From: Piper betle | Taxonomy: Eukaryota > Streptophyta > Magnoliopsida > Piperales > Piperaceae | Assembly: GCA_033002965.1 (NCBI GenBank) | Contig: JAURVB010013853.1 | Coordinates: 62,001-126,000, forward strand | Reading direction: 5' to 3' | DNA: 64,000 nucleotides | Shown here: in pieces, positions 46,276 to 60,106 of the stretch | Layout of the letters: each line of letters begins with the position of its first letter | Position numbering within the stretch: the stretch's first letter is position 1 | Translations under genes and position numbers: made by a program | The notes under the pieces: model-generated | The model's input: the letters and a program-made list of their open reading frames with translations, nothing else | Told to the model about the DNA's origin: nothing | The model's database searches: none

Positions 46276-49244
46276 TGTTAGAACTACTTAAAATTTTACT
46301 TTAATATGTTTTTCATATCAAATCATCAAAAAAATATAATTAAATTGCAAAAGCATACCTGAAGCCCTAAAGAGTTAGAATTTTTACTACCTTAAGTTTT
46401 GGTTTTCTGAATCTAAGAAGAGTTTTTCGAAAACAATTCTAGACAATGAGAAACCAGAATGAAAACTCCTTTATCGATTCAGGGATCATAACTTCTTTAT
46501 TTATAACCTTAGTTTCAAAATTTTAATTTCACTAATTTCACTCATCGTAAAAGAGAAATTATAAAAATATATCTACACATTAAATTCTACACTTTTCACA
46601 TTGAATTCCACACCTTAATTTATTGCCCATAACTCTTAATTTTAGTAGATCAATTTTAATTAGGCCAACCTTATATAATAGCATATTATACAATTCTGAA
46701 TTTATGTATATATTATGTCCAACATCCAACAATCTCCCACTTTGACTATATATATATAAAGATAATTGTATATACATTATGAGCTCCATAATAACATATG
46801 TTATTATTCTAAAATAACAATCTCGTCTATTAATCAATATCAATATAGGATCAAGGTGATTTTTGTTATATTTATCGTAACTAAACCTATTCATGGTCAT
46901 ATATATCAACATAATTAAATGACATAGATCAAGTGTGGATGTGTAGCATAAAAATCACATGTAATTTGATCTAAACATGCCTATTTTTAACTCGTCAAAC
47001 TTTATGAGATCACCAAAATAGAGTGAAAGAGTGAAACATAAACCAAATACTGCAACAAAATAAAACAAACTCCCTTTAATGTGGCATATCTTCAAATAAT
47101 ACATGACTCATGTGAGCAACGTGCTCATGAAAGACCTTTGGCAGTAAACTTTTAGTAAGTGGATCTGCAACCATGGAGTTTGTCTTAATATGCTCTATAG
47201 AGACTTTACCATTCTGAACTCTTTCTTTCACAACAAGGAACTTAATCGCTATAAGTTCCTTATGTTATTTGAATATGATCGATTGTCACAAAATAACTTA
47301 AGTGGTCATTTAATATTAAAAATAATGTGCAATCCTATGACAAAATCCTACAACCATATTCCCTGATTGGATGCCTCATAACAAGCTATAAAAAAAAGAA
47401 ACTATGAGTGTCTGCTTAGCACTCTTTCAAGAAATAACTTCTCCAGCAAGTAGGTAGACATAGCTTGACATCTACCAAAATTAGAATTAGAATAACCAAT
47501 GATCTCAACTTGACCTGACTTCTGATATATAAGCATGTAATGTTTTGTTCTATAAAGATACCTCATGACTTTATTGGTTTCTTTCCAATGATCCAAACCC
47601 AAATTACTTAATTATCTGCCCAACATTTTAAAAATATATGCAATATGTAGACGCGTACATACTTTAGCATACACAAGACTTCTCACTGCTGAAGCATAAG
47701 AAATCTTTTCCATTTCCTTTCCTTATGTGTCATTTTGAGGATATTAATTAAGAATGAATTTGTCTCTTTTAGAAACAAGGGTATCTTCTAGTTTACAACC
47801 TTACATGCCAAATCTTTCAAACACTTTTCTATATAGGTCTTTTGTGATAATTCGAGTATACATCGAGAGCGATCCCGATGTATTTGAATTCCTGATACAA
47901 ATACATATTTCCGAGATCCTTCATTTCAAATTTCTTTGATAAAAATTTTTTTTGGTTTCGTGCAAGAAATTTATATCATTACTGGCAAACAATATATCAT
48001 CAACATATACAACCAAAAAAATATACTTACTGCCACTAAATTTGTGGTATATACAATCATCAATAACATTCATCTCAAAATCAAACTAGAGAATCACTTG
48101 ATGAAATTTGTGATACCATTGAGGAGAAGCCTGTTTAAGTCCATAGATAGATTTCTTTAATTTGCAAACCATATTCTTTGAATCTCCCAATAAAAATGTT
48201 TTAGTTGCACCATATAAATTGTATCATCAATGTCACTATTTAGAAGCACAGTCTTTACATCCATCTGATGTAACTCAAGATCAAAATGTGTCGTTAATGC
48301 CATAATTATTTTGAATGAGTCTTTCGATGAAACCGGAGAGAAAGTCTCATTATAATCGACGCCTTCCTTTTAAGTAAAGCCCTTTGCTTCTACATTACCT
48401 TTCGAATCCTTTTTGGTTTTAAATAGTCATTTATAACTAATAGGTTTCACACCTTCAGGCAATGGAATAAGATCCCAAATGTCATTATCTTTCTTGGACC
48501 TTATATCTTTATTCATGACATCAATCTATTTTTGAGAATTAGAACTCTTCATGGTTTATGTGGGAGCTTCTAAAATTACAACTTTTTGTTACTGTATTTT
48601 CCTCACATTATTGTACCATAAGAGGACTTAATTTTAGAATAAAAATCTCATGTACAAATTTCTTGTACTTTCCTTAATCCTGAATTCATAGATCTGAATA
48701 GGATATAGAACTAAATAATTTTAATCTATAATTTAAATAAAACCTAATTCTCAATTATTTTATATGAAGGTGGCTTTGATGCCGCTTGTTAGAACTTGTT
48801 AGAATTTTATAACTTAATTTTTAATATGTTTTTCATATCAAATTATCAAGTGAAATAATTAAATTACGGAAGCGTACCTGAAACCATTAAGAAGTTAGAA
48901 TCTTTACCACATTTAGTTTTGGTCATTTAAATGTAAGAAGAGTTTTCCAAAACTTGAATTCTGGATAATGAGATACCAGAATAAAAACGGCTGATTAATT
49001 CAGAAACCATTAACCTCCTTATTTATACTCATAGTTTCATAATTTTAATTTCGCCTATTACAAAAGAGAAATTATGAAAATATATCTATATATTAAATTT
49101 CATATTTTTTACATTGAATTTCACAACTTAATTTATGGCTCATTACCTTTAAATTTAATAGATTAATTTTAATCAGGCCAATTTTATATAATAGGATATT
49201 ATACAATTTTATATTTATGTATATATTATGTCCAACAATCAACA
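46276..49244 (-). mobile_element. Copia-type LTR retrotransposon, decayed, inserted in the ABCB gene
   Basis: Two diverged direct LTRs, 46276-46731 (456 bp) and 48787-49244 (458 bp), begin TGTTAGAAC in plus orientation and end CAACATCCAACA and CAACAATCAACA. Next to the left LTR the minus strand has the polypurine tract AAAGTGGGAGAT. Next to the right LTR it has GCGGCATCAAAGCC, a worn version of the initiator-Met primer site. The 2.05-kb interior holds broken reverse transcriptase/RNase H segments on the minus strand (HWKETNKVMRYLYRTKHYML, then YSNSNFGRCQAMSTYLLEK). The element splits the ABCB codons GSGLANEKY and [12 protein letters not shown] target duplication is at best imperfect (AGTGT/AGTAT). 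LTR divergence and stops indicate an old insertion. Confidence 0.85.
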
Positions 49245-50596
49245 AGTATTTCTCGTTTGCAAGCCCGGATCCAAAAGCTCTACATGAACAATAAATATTA
49301 CAAGATCGTCGACAGAGATCAATCGAATGAATACTAAGCAATAAATATATGTATGACTTGTTGAAAATATTGCTCATACAGTCCGCCGACGGTAATGACA
49401 GCTCCGACGGCAAAAATGGTGCCGCCCAACGCACCATGGTACATGACGAGGCGGCGGCCATACCAAGACATGAAGGCCCAGATGGCGAAGGTGATGCTGT
49501 TGCTGCCCACAGCCAGGCCCTTGGCGAGGCCTTGGCGGAGGCCGAGCTTGACGGAGTCTTGGAGGGCGGCGGAAAATTGGGTCATGGTCTTGGACTCGCC
49601 GACAGAGTAGACGGTGCGGATGGAAGAGATGGCCTGCTCGGCTACGATTCCGGCCTTGTAGTACTCGAGGCGGATCTTCATGGCCACGTTCATGAGCATG
49701 TGGCCGTAGACGAGGCCGGGGATGAGGAGCACAAGGAGGAAGGGCAATGCTACCAACGCCATCCTCCATGACAACAAGAAGGCCGCAATGTAGCTCCCGA
49801 AGAATGTCGATAAGTTCATCACCAAGTTGGGCACCTTCCAATTTTAATTTCTTGTTAATTTTGTTTATTAGCTTTAAACTAGCTATTAATCAAGTCGCAA
49901 TATCACTTAATTCCTTCCGGTTAGTCAGTTTATCACTTGGCCCCCTAAATCAAGAACTCATCACTTAGCCTTCCTATTTTACTAAAAATACCATTTAACC
50001 CATCAAAACCAATATTAACATTGTTAGAGAATTCACCCTTAAGTAATGATGTAGACTTGCAATAGAGTAGCGGATGATATAAAAATATCAAAATTAAATA
50101 ATATTAAATTCCATTGAAATAAATAAAAAATAAGTTTAAAACAGGGTACCTAAATAAAAATTTTATATGAATAATAAAATATAGTATTTTATTTAACTTC
50201 ATATCCTACTTCTATTTTTTAACCTAACTGAAAAAATAAGAATAAAAAATTTGTATCTCATTTGCACATTAAAAAATGACCATGGTAAAAAAATCAAATA
50301 AAACAAAATTTTATTTTTTTTAATTATTAAGCATTTTGTTTTAGTACATTCGACTAACCAACTTTTGATTTCCTACTATTAATAGTTTTTTTAATTATTA
50401 TATATATATATATATTAAAAATTAAATAATTATAATTGATCATTTCATTCAAATAAAATATATCTTTAAAGTTAATATTATTATATATTTAATATATTAA
50501 ATTATTATAGTCTATATTATTATTTAATAAAATTATATATATAAATTTAAAATTTATTCGGTGTAAATTGTGCACAAGCAATGTATATATATATAC

Positions 50597-50638
<42 letters not shown>

Positions 50639-51463
50639 TTACATGAATTATTAATTTAATTAATTAACCGTTGTACCTTCTCGCTGATGATGTCTTGGAT
50701 GACAAGTGTGTCGTTGCCCGTTGGAAACACTGGTAACGACCTTAGAACAGCTTTGAGGTACCTGGCCCGGGTTCTTGCTGCTTGCCTCTCCCCCGTTCTC
50801 GTCCAACAATACCCCTCTATATATGTATACATAGCAACGTTAGCTGATCAACACACCACCACCTCAATTTCATTGCTTACGATTGACAGAATACTACTAT
50901 TAGCTAGAACAATATACCCACACATCATGGCCGACACCAGATCAATTAGAAGGGCTTACCTAAAAAAGCAGCAACAAGCAAGCCGCAGGCCAGATACACG
51001 AGGACGAGTGCGTTCTGCATGCGAGCTGAATTAATTCCAGCTCATCGAAGATTGAATATTATGAAGAGGGAAATCGTGAAGAAAATGCATCATATATATA
51101 TATATATATATGTATGCGGGTGTGTGAGAGAGTACATATATATATATATAGATATGTACCTTCTTGTTATTACGGAGGAAAAGGGAATTAGAGGTGACAA
51201 GATGATCGGAGGGGCGGCCGAGATTGTTCATGATCTTGCTGATGATGACGAGCATGAGAGGGAGGGAGAGTCCGTCGACGACGGCCCCGAGGAAGCCCAA
51301 TGCCATGAGCCACAAATCGACTCCGTCGGCGTGCTTGAAGATGGTCCAAACAGAAACAGACCCCCTTCTTCTCCATCGACGGGCCGGGATTGCTGCCAGT
51401 AGTAGCTGCCCCGGCTTCGTCTTCTTTCTGATGATCACGACTGCCGCCTCCCATCCCACCCAC
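49245..51463 (-). pseudogene. ABCB transporter, N-terminal half (membrane domain 1), broken
   Basis: Exons: 51160-51463 (WTIFKHADGVDLWLMALGFL), 50960-51025 (MQNALVLVYLACGLLVAAFL), 50677-50816 (GYCWTRTGERQAARTRARYL), 49380-49834 ([20 protein letters not shown] to [10 protein letters not shown]) and 49245-49279 (AFGSGLANEKY). Exon 1 has one G too many in a five-base run (51361-51365): the frame reading GPSMEKKG must shift to give SVSVWTIFKHADG. Exon 3 lacks the conserved QDVxYFD block and has an extra AACGGGC-like duplication near 50720, so EVVTSVSN and DTLVIQDI fall in different frames. The third exon's phase fits the second exactly (LEGYCW), so the original gene was normal. With the other half it spans 9 kb and cannot make a protein. 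Confidence 0.88.
50598..50636 (+). repeat. AAT microsatellite in an ABCB intron
   Basis: This is a nearly perfect AAT trinucleotide run of about 13 units. TA runs also occur at about 51088-51110 and 51138-51150 in the neighbouring intron. Confidence 0.85.
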
Positions 51464-54400
51464 TTTCCTCCCCTAAATTAGCGATCACTTGATGATCGCT
51501 TCCTCTGATAACAACACATAAATATATACAGCAGTCGAGATGGAATGCTTGAAAATTAGCTTATCATGAGAACAGCACAAGATCAAGCATTGATTAAAAT
51601 AAATCTACAAGCAAGGTAACAAATGGAAAATAATATTTAAAAATTGCACTTGATTGTGTTCATATCATGTATAAGAAGACAGATTTAATGTCCTATATGT
51701 AGTACTGTACTTATTGACGTGAAAACTTATAGCCAATTAGCACTGAAGATCGATGTGCTTCAATGAACATGACGACGGATCGGGAAGGCAGGAGTTGACA
51801 TCTTGAGGTGCAAACGTCTGCCGTGACGATTTCACTGCTAGTCATTAATCTGGAACTACTATCCAAAATATAAAATTGTGGGTTGAAAACTTGAAACTTG
51901 AAAGGGAGATGAAACTTGAAAGGGAGATGTCTGAGGAGAACATAAAATGATCATATATAAAACTGGACGATGGATCATGCTACATATTATTCTTCTCACA
52001 TTATTATATATACACATATATTGCACCCAAGCATGTTCACATATAGATAGGCAAACGTACAAAAGTCATGCCATCTGGCTCGTAATCCGTATTATCGGCA
52101 GCATTTGATGAAACAAGGATCAGAAATCAATCCATCCAATTGGAAGAACATATATTTACTGTTCAAATCGAAACTCCAAGCTTGCCCCGTTTTTAATTTC
52201 CTTCGCATTGGGTGTATGTACAGGACCACGTGGAACAAAACTGGTTAATTTTTTTTCCAAGGAAGCCTAAATTATCGACAATTAGGAAAGGAAAGTACAG
52301 AAACGAGGGACATGGGGAGGAGCTCATGGTGATATTTTATGGGATCCAAATCGATAACTCAATCAGAAGGAGATCACGTGTGCTCTACTTCTGATTTACG
52401 AGCAGTCTAGTCGGGCTCGAGATCATGAGATGGTCTAATTAGTTAGTTATGACAACCAATATGCTGCTGTAAGACCAATCCATAAAAAAATCAATCAATT
52501 GGCGTATGAGATGATTCATACCCAAGTTTGGCTAATAATTTTAAATACCAGCTTTGCTTGGCGTATCATTCATGTATATATTAATCTGGAGTTTGAACAC
52601 CCCCAAGGTGGCATGATATAGGATGGGCAAAGTCCAAACGGTTGATACAGGGCAATGTGCGTACATACACTAGCCACAGATTCAGGTGTACGGATTATTA
52701 TTAATTAATTAACTAATAATAAGCACCGACCACATTCCACAACCAAACCAAGAAATTGGAGAGCCGTCAAAAAATAAGGAAATTGACGAGAAAGGCAGGC
52801 TAGGGGATTTGATGGTAAATGCCTCTCTAAGTGTTCGCTTGTCTTTTACTTGAAAAATTACACAAGAATCCTATTCTTTTGGGACAAACTTCTAATTTTT
52901 AAAATTTGGGTATAACACATTTGGAGGTTCCTGCTTGCTCGTACACTTGGTTAGAATTAAGAAACCTGGTAATGCGCCCAAAAGTAAATCGACGATTCAT
53001 AGTATACCTCACAAGACATTGCGACATACAGCATCGATGCGACCACGCTCGCTGTTGGAATCCTGTTTCCCTGGCTAACTAAGTTTTGATTAGATACACT
53101 TAAAAATGAAGAAACGGAACTCCCAAGTCACACGACCGAGTTCGCATCCAATATAAGACCCTACTTTCAATGAGTAGAAGGCCCCAATATGTAAAGCTTT
53201 TATTAATTTGGACAATTTTGCTAAACCTTAAAACTCCTTGCCAGAGGCACGAGCTGGGTAAAAAAGGCCGCAAATAGCCCTCAGAACCACAAATTCGCAA
53301 TTTTTTGTACGAAAAATTATGCCCTAAGTAACCAATGGCCTTGTTTTGCTCAAATGATTCGCAATTTTATCAGTCAACAGAATTCGCTCTCACTGGTAAA
53401 TTCATCTTCATCATAAATTTTATTTACTCGCTATTTTTTACTAGAAGTTGAAACTGCCATGATAAAGTGAGCATATCACGAGCGAAGACTCGAGAGGCAT
53501 TAGTAACTCATCAACCACACCAAGACATTGACATTTCCACATTTTCAAGATTTTATCACACAATGGAGAAGGAAATTAACTTATCAATTCTATTCCGTTG
53601 CTAACCTGTACAACTAGTTGTAAGCAGTCCTAGACATGAAATAACAAAAAATGTATTGGTAGGGGATGGGAACACTTTACAAGTAGTAGGGCACATCTCT
53701 CATATATACACTGATGAGACGAAGAAAGCTTTCATTAATTGGTTACAAAAAAAAAGAAAATGGAATTGAACCTGGTACCATTTACCAAAGCCTCTTCTCT
53801 TGATCAAGCGGCTTTCTTCCCACCTGAGAATGTTGATGTTTTTTTGCTCTAGCCAGTTGATGTTGGCTCCACCATGAATGCAAAGAATTTAATAGAGTAT
53901 GCACCAGGAAGTCACAATTCCTGCCAAAGGAGATGCAGCACCAAACATATGCAGTAATTTTCAAAAAGCTACTCTTAGTACACGAATTCACAAGAACTTT
54001 ATTAAAAGCAAAACATTCACTCCAAGTTTCAAACCAAATATTCATATTAATAATAGAAAAATACAATACAGATAATGAATTGTGACAAAATTTGCTTATT
54101 TTGTGACACCCAGATATCATCACCCAAGCATTGAGGGCTAGTAAAACTCCAACATCCAATCTTGAACAGCATAAAAAGCATACATTCCAGAATCAATCTA
54201 ACAATTACTAAAGTTATCCGACACACAACTCTCAACTCTATCACAGGCTACGTGTTAAAATCAATTTTTTCTTCTTCCACTGTTGGGGATATGGATGCCA
54301 CGGGATCCATGTGAAAGGAACTGCTAATACGCTTGATAACATTTTGGATTAACCCTTCTATTTCATCCAAGATTGGGCCAGTAACACATGATCATTATGG

Positions 54401-54511
54401 AGTTAACATGAGGCTAAATATAAATTATAAAAAACAATATAATAGAAGGCAATAAGACAATCGAGGCCATCCATCCAAAATGTTACCTTTTCTTTTAGAA
54501 AGTTGAAAACT
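51464..54511. other. Intergenic, 3 kb
   Basis: This holds the upstream flank of the ABCB pseudogene and the 3' flank of the SIN3-like gene, both transcribed leftwards. A direct duplicate GAAACTTGAAAGGGAGAT lies at about 51891-51928. No other gene is recognised. Confidence 0.5.
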
Positions 54512-57500
54512 TTAATTCAGAGATGAAAGCAGGTTATAAAAACGATTTACTCTCAAAGAATTAACTGCATCTGTGCAAGAGTACAATTTCCTCTTTCCAC
54601 GCCGAAATAATAGGTCCTCTGTGTCTAGAACATAAGAAACCTGTAGCACAACGATAAACTTAATACAAAAATTCAAGGTGACGGCACTACATGTATGCAG
54701 ACAAGCTTTAATTCATAAAATTAACACACATGATGAGAACAATTTAAGGATACCTTAGATGTGTTGCAAGATATTTTACATTCCAAACCATTAACAACCA
54801 AAATTCCCTTCATAGCATTAGAGACAGTAAGATGTTCATCATCACTGGCATGTTTGCGCTTATTTCTGCAAAAGAAAAACAGTAGTACCTGATAAGTATT
54901 CTATTTAAGATTACTAGCCAAAAGCATGATGTCACAACAAATAAATTTGACCAATCCCAACCTTAGAGTTATCAACTGCATATATATTTATATGTGCAAG
55001 AATAAAACACAAGTCCAAAATTCTTTCAATTTCAAGTCACAAAGAAACAGTAAAAAAGAACAGTCTTAGTATAAAATAAAAAAGAGACCACAATTACAGA
55101 TGATATTAAACCACCCGAAATCTACCTTTTAAGGAAGATATGGTGCATCTTCAACTCTTTTCGGTCAGGAACTACAGACAGATATTCATTTTGGAGATAT
55201 CCTGAAAATTTTGGATCTACAGAAACAGCAGTAACTTCAGGTTTTTCATGTCCATGCTCCATTAGCTGTATCAACAACCGGGTTGGACTGGACAACTACA
55301 GCAAATTACCAAGTGGATGAGATTGGAACAAACATCCGATTAAAGCATCGAGATAAAAAAATGGATATCAAATCTAAAATAGTGGATTTTTCATGTAGAG
55401 CAGACCGTATAAGCTTTAATCTGTACTGATAAAATATCTTCAACAATTTGATAGCATGTGAGTTGCTTTAGTAATTTCAGAACAAATGTTCTAAACCACC
55501 CCCATAAAATAAAGAGCTACTAAAAAATCACAATTATCTTGGTTCCTACCTTCATCACATCCATGATCCATGTAACTTGAAAAAGTAGCTTTTGCCAAAG
55601 CCAAAGATATTTGTACATCAAAGCACATATTTTTACCCACAACAGGCTTTTCAAAATAAAAGTGAAAAATCCTTTTCTAAAAGTGCCAAAATGTATGGCA
55701 CCCCGTACTCCTACTCCTTCCTCGACTCTCTTCTTTAATCTCCCCCAGTTCATTACATCCCCACCCACCGTTCACCTTTTATCTAAATAATAATAAATCC
55801 TATGCTTGGTCAGACTAATCATGAACACAACTAAAAGCAAATAAAAAAAGTGTATTATAAGTCAATTTTTTATTTGCTTAAACATAAAAATTTCAATAAT
55901 AAGTTCGTAAAAAATATTGGCAATAACTTATGCCATAAATATAACTAACAAATATAAAGATAGCCACACATAAAATTGAACCTAATATATATGAAATCAA
56001 AAATCTTAAAACATCTTATAATAAAGCATGAGTGTTGTTATTTCATAAAATATTATTTAAGTATATCCATTATTGTTAAAACTTACAATTTCAAATCGAT
56101 ATAAATTTTCATCAAGAAGTACACGAGCATTTTCATAATAGACTGAATCAACAAATCTTCCAACTCGCTTTGATTTTTCATAGGCAAGAAGCTGAAGAAG
56201 CTTATTATCCACTTCATCGGATGCAACTAACTGGAGCTGAAAGATAATCCAAGGACATACCAATGTTACCTCTATGCTGATAAATTGCTATACAACGCAA
56301 ATAAATGAAATTAGCAATTCTTCAACCTGCTTAACAAGCTTATATATTAGCTTGTCTAATGTGAAAAGCACATAAGATTGAGTTCCAATAATTGATCGGC
56401 AATCATCCTCAAACTTTGTATTGTCAGAAGAGCCATCAAGCAAACTATAAAGTGCATTCATAAATCTGCATATTGGGTAACATAAATAATAAGCGAAGGA
56501 ATAAGGCAACAATGTGATCCAAAAAGTTTCTTTACTGTGAGTTTGCATCAAATTTTTGGTTCTGTTTAACAGTTATAGAAAAATAGTTTCAAAATGCAGG
56601 ACAAAAAGTAAGAGCACTTACTGAATATACAAATCAGAAGAAGTCGGATCTTTTACAGTCTTCCATTTTCTATCAGCAGATAACGAATTCTGCTTTGCAG
56701 ATAACATTCTCTCATATAAGATCTATTAAGAAAATGAAAGACATATAAATCAATACAATGACTATTGATGGTCAAGAAACTATTGCATCAAGAACCAAAA
56801 GGGCAACTGTATTCATTAGGATATATATATATATATATATCTTCACCATTAGTATTAAACTTATTTAGCATGGAAATAGGTATCAGCAAAATTCAAAAAA
56901 GCTATGGAACCAAGTTTAAACAAATAAACTTGTGTACAAACACACAAAAACATGGAACCTGTAGCCAGCATATAGACTTGGAAAAACATTCACTTAGACA
57001 TAAAATTCACCTGGTGAAGCCTGAACAGCACATAAAATGAATCATTCCCATAAAATATTCGAGCTTCTTGATCCTGTCCATTATTATGTCCCAAAGGAAC
57101 ATGTTTTGACAGAGGCTTCACTGTATAGAGAAGGCATTCTAGTGATCCACTATCCCCATCACCATCATGAACATCAGCCATCCCTTCAGCCTCACCTTCA
57201 CTTTCAGCCTTACCATCATTTTCATCATGATCACCATCTTCCTCTTCCTGAAAACAATCCTCGCCATCAGCTGATTCACTTCCAGAAACATCTTCACCTG
57301 GCTCAGATGCATTCTCACTGTCTTCCATCGATCTATGAGCACTTTCTTCACCTTCATCATCCGCATCCGCATCATTCTCACCACCAGCTTCGTTATTTCC
57401 CCTAGCAGTAGCTATACTTGCAGTGTGAGCATGAAACTCATCCTTTCTATCTTTAGAAGCTGCAGCACAGCTAGTAGCCACAGAATCTACATATCCTCCA

Positions 57501-57861
57501 AAATTATCCTCATCAAAATCTCCATTAGGTGATAGTTCACCCTCCTCTCTTTCGACTTTTGAATTGCCATTTACAGCAGTAGCTTCTGCATGGTACTTAC
57601 AAAACTTTGAGCTTTCCATCCCCAATCCACCATTTGCTGAAACACCAGATTTATTCTTATCACCAGAACCCTAAAAACACAATAGCCTGTATTATATAAT
57701 GAAACATAAATAAACTGCTGAGATTAATCACAAACATTTGTAAATTTCAGCATGATAAAAAACCTGCTATACCTCTGACTGCCGAAAAGAATCATTGTGT
57801 CTGTGATCAGCAATGGCCTCAGGACGACCATGACCTATTTTTGAAGATGTTGGGATCACAC
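54512..57861 (-). CDS. SNL: SIN3-like (paired amphipathic helix) co-repressor, C-terminal exons only
   Basis: SIN3 proteins are scaffolds of histone deacetylase complexes in the nucleus. Exons: 57773-57861, 57011-57670, 56622-56722, 56327-56465, 56087-56236, 55126-55265, 54754-54865, 54512-54640; all phases join without a gap (about 506 codons). The large exon contains [20 protein letters not shown], a long acidic tract and [17 protein letters not shown]. Then follow [57 protein letters not shown] and a basic C-terminus ending LLSSLN. This is the conserved C-terminal SIN3 domain. The N-terminal PAH repeats and the HDAC-interaction domain should lie upstream (above 57862), but no such exon is visible before the transposon island or up to 64000. 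The gene is either truncated or interrupted by a very long intron. Position 2 of the first visible codon shows that an upstream exon once existed. Confidence 0.9.
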
Positions 57862-60106
57862 CTAAATTCAATAAAAAAAAACAAAAAATTGAACAGGGCT
57901 GTTTTCAAAGGAAAAAGAGTTCGTAGAGCCAACTTCGTGAAACAACAAGATAGAAGCGATAAGTAACAAAATTTTAATACTCAAATTAAAGAAGTATGAT
58001 GATTATTAGATGATGTGTGTGTAACCAATCTTCAAAACGGTCAACATAGTGATATGGTATACAGGCTACTTGGCACAGTCGCTAGGGAAAGTTTTCTTCA
58101 AGACCAGCAGAGAAATTATTCTTCAGTCGTGTGTCAACTCCGAAGAAAGTCGTTAGACTTATCGTTCATTGTTTGTCACCGCTCACAGTTTTCGTCGTTT
58201 ATATAAGCCGTTGGCAGTAATTCTAGGATTATCTGTCCATAAAGTTTAGTTATCAAATATCAAGTTATTTCAATTATTATAATCTTCAATTTAGTTAAAA
58301 GAGTGTTAAAATTCTTCATCAACGTTCGTCGTAATAGACTTTTTGAAATATTCTATGCTATATCTAGTCTACAAAGAGTGCACGATTACAGTGTTTAGTC
58401 AAAAGCTTCAAGATCAACGATTTTTCTTCATTTAGCGACAACCGCCGATCCACGATTTACATGTCGTAATTATAACTTTTTATTTCAAATTTATATCTTT
58501 CATTTATTTTGATTTTATTTTTCAATCGCGTATAGATGACCATTTTTACGGATTACTTTTGTTTATGTTCTAACTAAATAATATTATTCAGTCTTTTGTT
58601 TTTATATTCAAACCTCTTCAAAATTAATATTTTTTTTATTATCAAATGTTTTATTAAATGACTTAAAGTATAAATTACTATTCTTTGTGTTTGTAATATT
58701 AATAATTAGTTTTTTTATCATTAAATTCTGATTTTGTCAAATTTTAAATCTTTGTTTAATTAATTTATTCCTGAGTAAGAATCTCATGTATTCTTTGGCG
58801 CCCGGCAATTTTTTAATTATTTTAAATTTCAACTAATTTTTTTAATAATAGATTTTTTTTTATTTTTTCACACTCTTGAACGTTTAGTGGTTCAACACTA
58901 TGAGTTTTTAAAAGAGAATAGTAATGATTCCTATCTTCATTTCACACTAATACTGTAAGTTTATCTTGTTAAGCATAATAGTGTTGATTCATATCTGCTA
59001 TCATTAGCAATACTCCATCCAATAGTATCCTATTCCCTACTTATTAATTCACTTTCATAAACTGAAAATTTTAAAAGGAAAACTCTATTCTTATCATGTA
59101 TTGTACGTCAAAGGGGTTTAAAAAATTTACATTTATTACCTTTCAAAAATAAACTCGACTTGTACGTCAGGACAAACTTATAGGCCGCATATGGTAACTA
59201 TTTAACTAACAGTCGGTGCTAAAATAAATACTTCACAAAAGCACAATCGGATAAGCCATAAAACAGTGAAATTCAACAAACAAACAACACAGTATTGTCA
59301 GTTGTTTAGATCTACGTTTGTAAGATTACTGAAAACTTTCACCAATAATATAAACTAATCTATAAATCGATGAAAAAGAACAGATTGCTCATCCATTAGT
59401 TTTTTATTGAGATATAATAAAAAATTTATAAACACTCTAATCAAAATTACAATGATATTGACATTGATAAAAACAATAAGTTTATTTTAAATCTTTGAAA
59501 CAAACCAAATATTAGTTAAACATGCAATTCTGCCAATAATGAGCCGATGAAGTAAAAAAGTATTACTTACACACACTTATGTTAACGTTTTAGATAAAAA
59601 TACTGGTACGATTATAAAAAAATGAAATTTTAATAAAATCACCAACAATTGTATCAAAATAATTCAGTAAAAAAGGTTTTATAATCTCACCAAGAATTAA
59701 ATTAATTATTTAAAAGCAAAAAATAAGTTAACTACCTAATCATAAGAAAAAAATTATTGCAATCACTAAAACTAATAAAATCCAGTAAGTCTAAATAAAT
59801 AAAATAATTTTTAAATGAAAAATTCTTATAACAAAGCTATAACAAACAAAAAACATACAGAGGAACACAAAATAAACATAATGCGCTAGAAAAAAAAACA
59901 AATGTTAACAAAAAATAAATACAAATGACCTTCAAATAGTTTAAAAATTAAAACCTAAACACTTTTATATATTCCAAAAATGTACCGTTTAATTTTTTTT
60001 TAAAATAAACTTAATAACATATATGTGACCTTTAAAAAATTTATCATTTTGGAAAATGTCCAGAAATGTATTTTTTTCATTACTTCCCATCTTTATGCGA
60101 TACTTA
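57862..60106. other. AT-rich island, possible retroelement LTR
   Basis: No gene is present. At 58110-58240 there is a promoter-like arrangement with TTTATATAAGCCG at about 58197. Some 600 bases further on, TGGCGCCCGGCA (58796-58807) resembles a tRNA-Lys-type primer-binding site. This spacing would suit an LTR and leader of an LTR element, but no gag or pol follows; the rest (58810-60100) is over three-quarters A+T. Confidence 0.35.
58796..58807 (+). other. Primer-binding-site-like motif
   Basis: TGGCGCCCGGCA resembles the start of sites complementary to the 3' end of tRNA-Lys used by several animal LTR elements and retroviruses. The last bases deviate. Without flanking LTR pairs the assignment is speculative. 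Confidence 0.25.

Noticed and set aside
46580..46912. 110-codon minus-strand frame
   Set aside because: It spans the copia LTR end and interior, is AT-rich and has no protein similarity.
57037..57405. His-rich frame opposite the SIN3-like acidic exon
   Set aside because: It is the complement of the Asp/Glu-rich coding region, a mirror of GAT/GAA codons.
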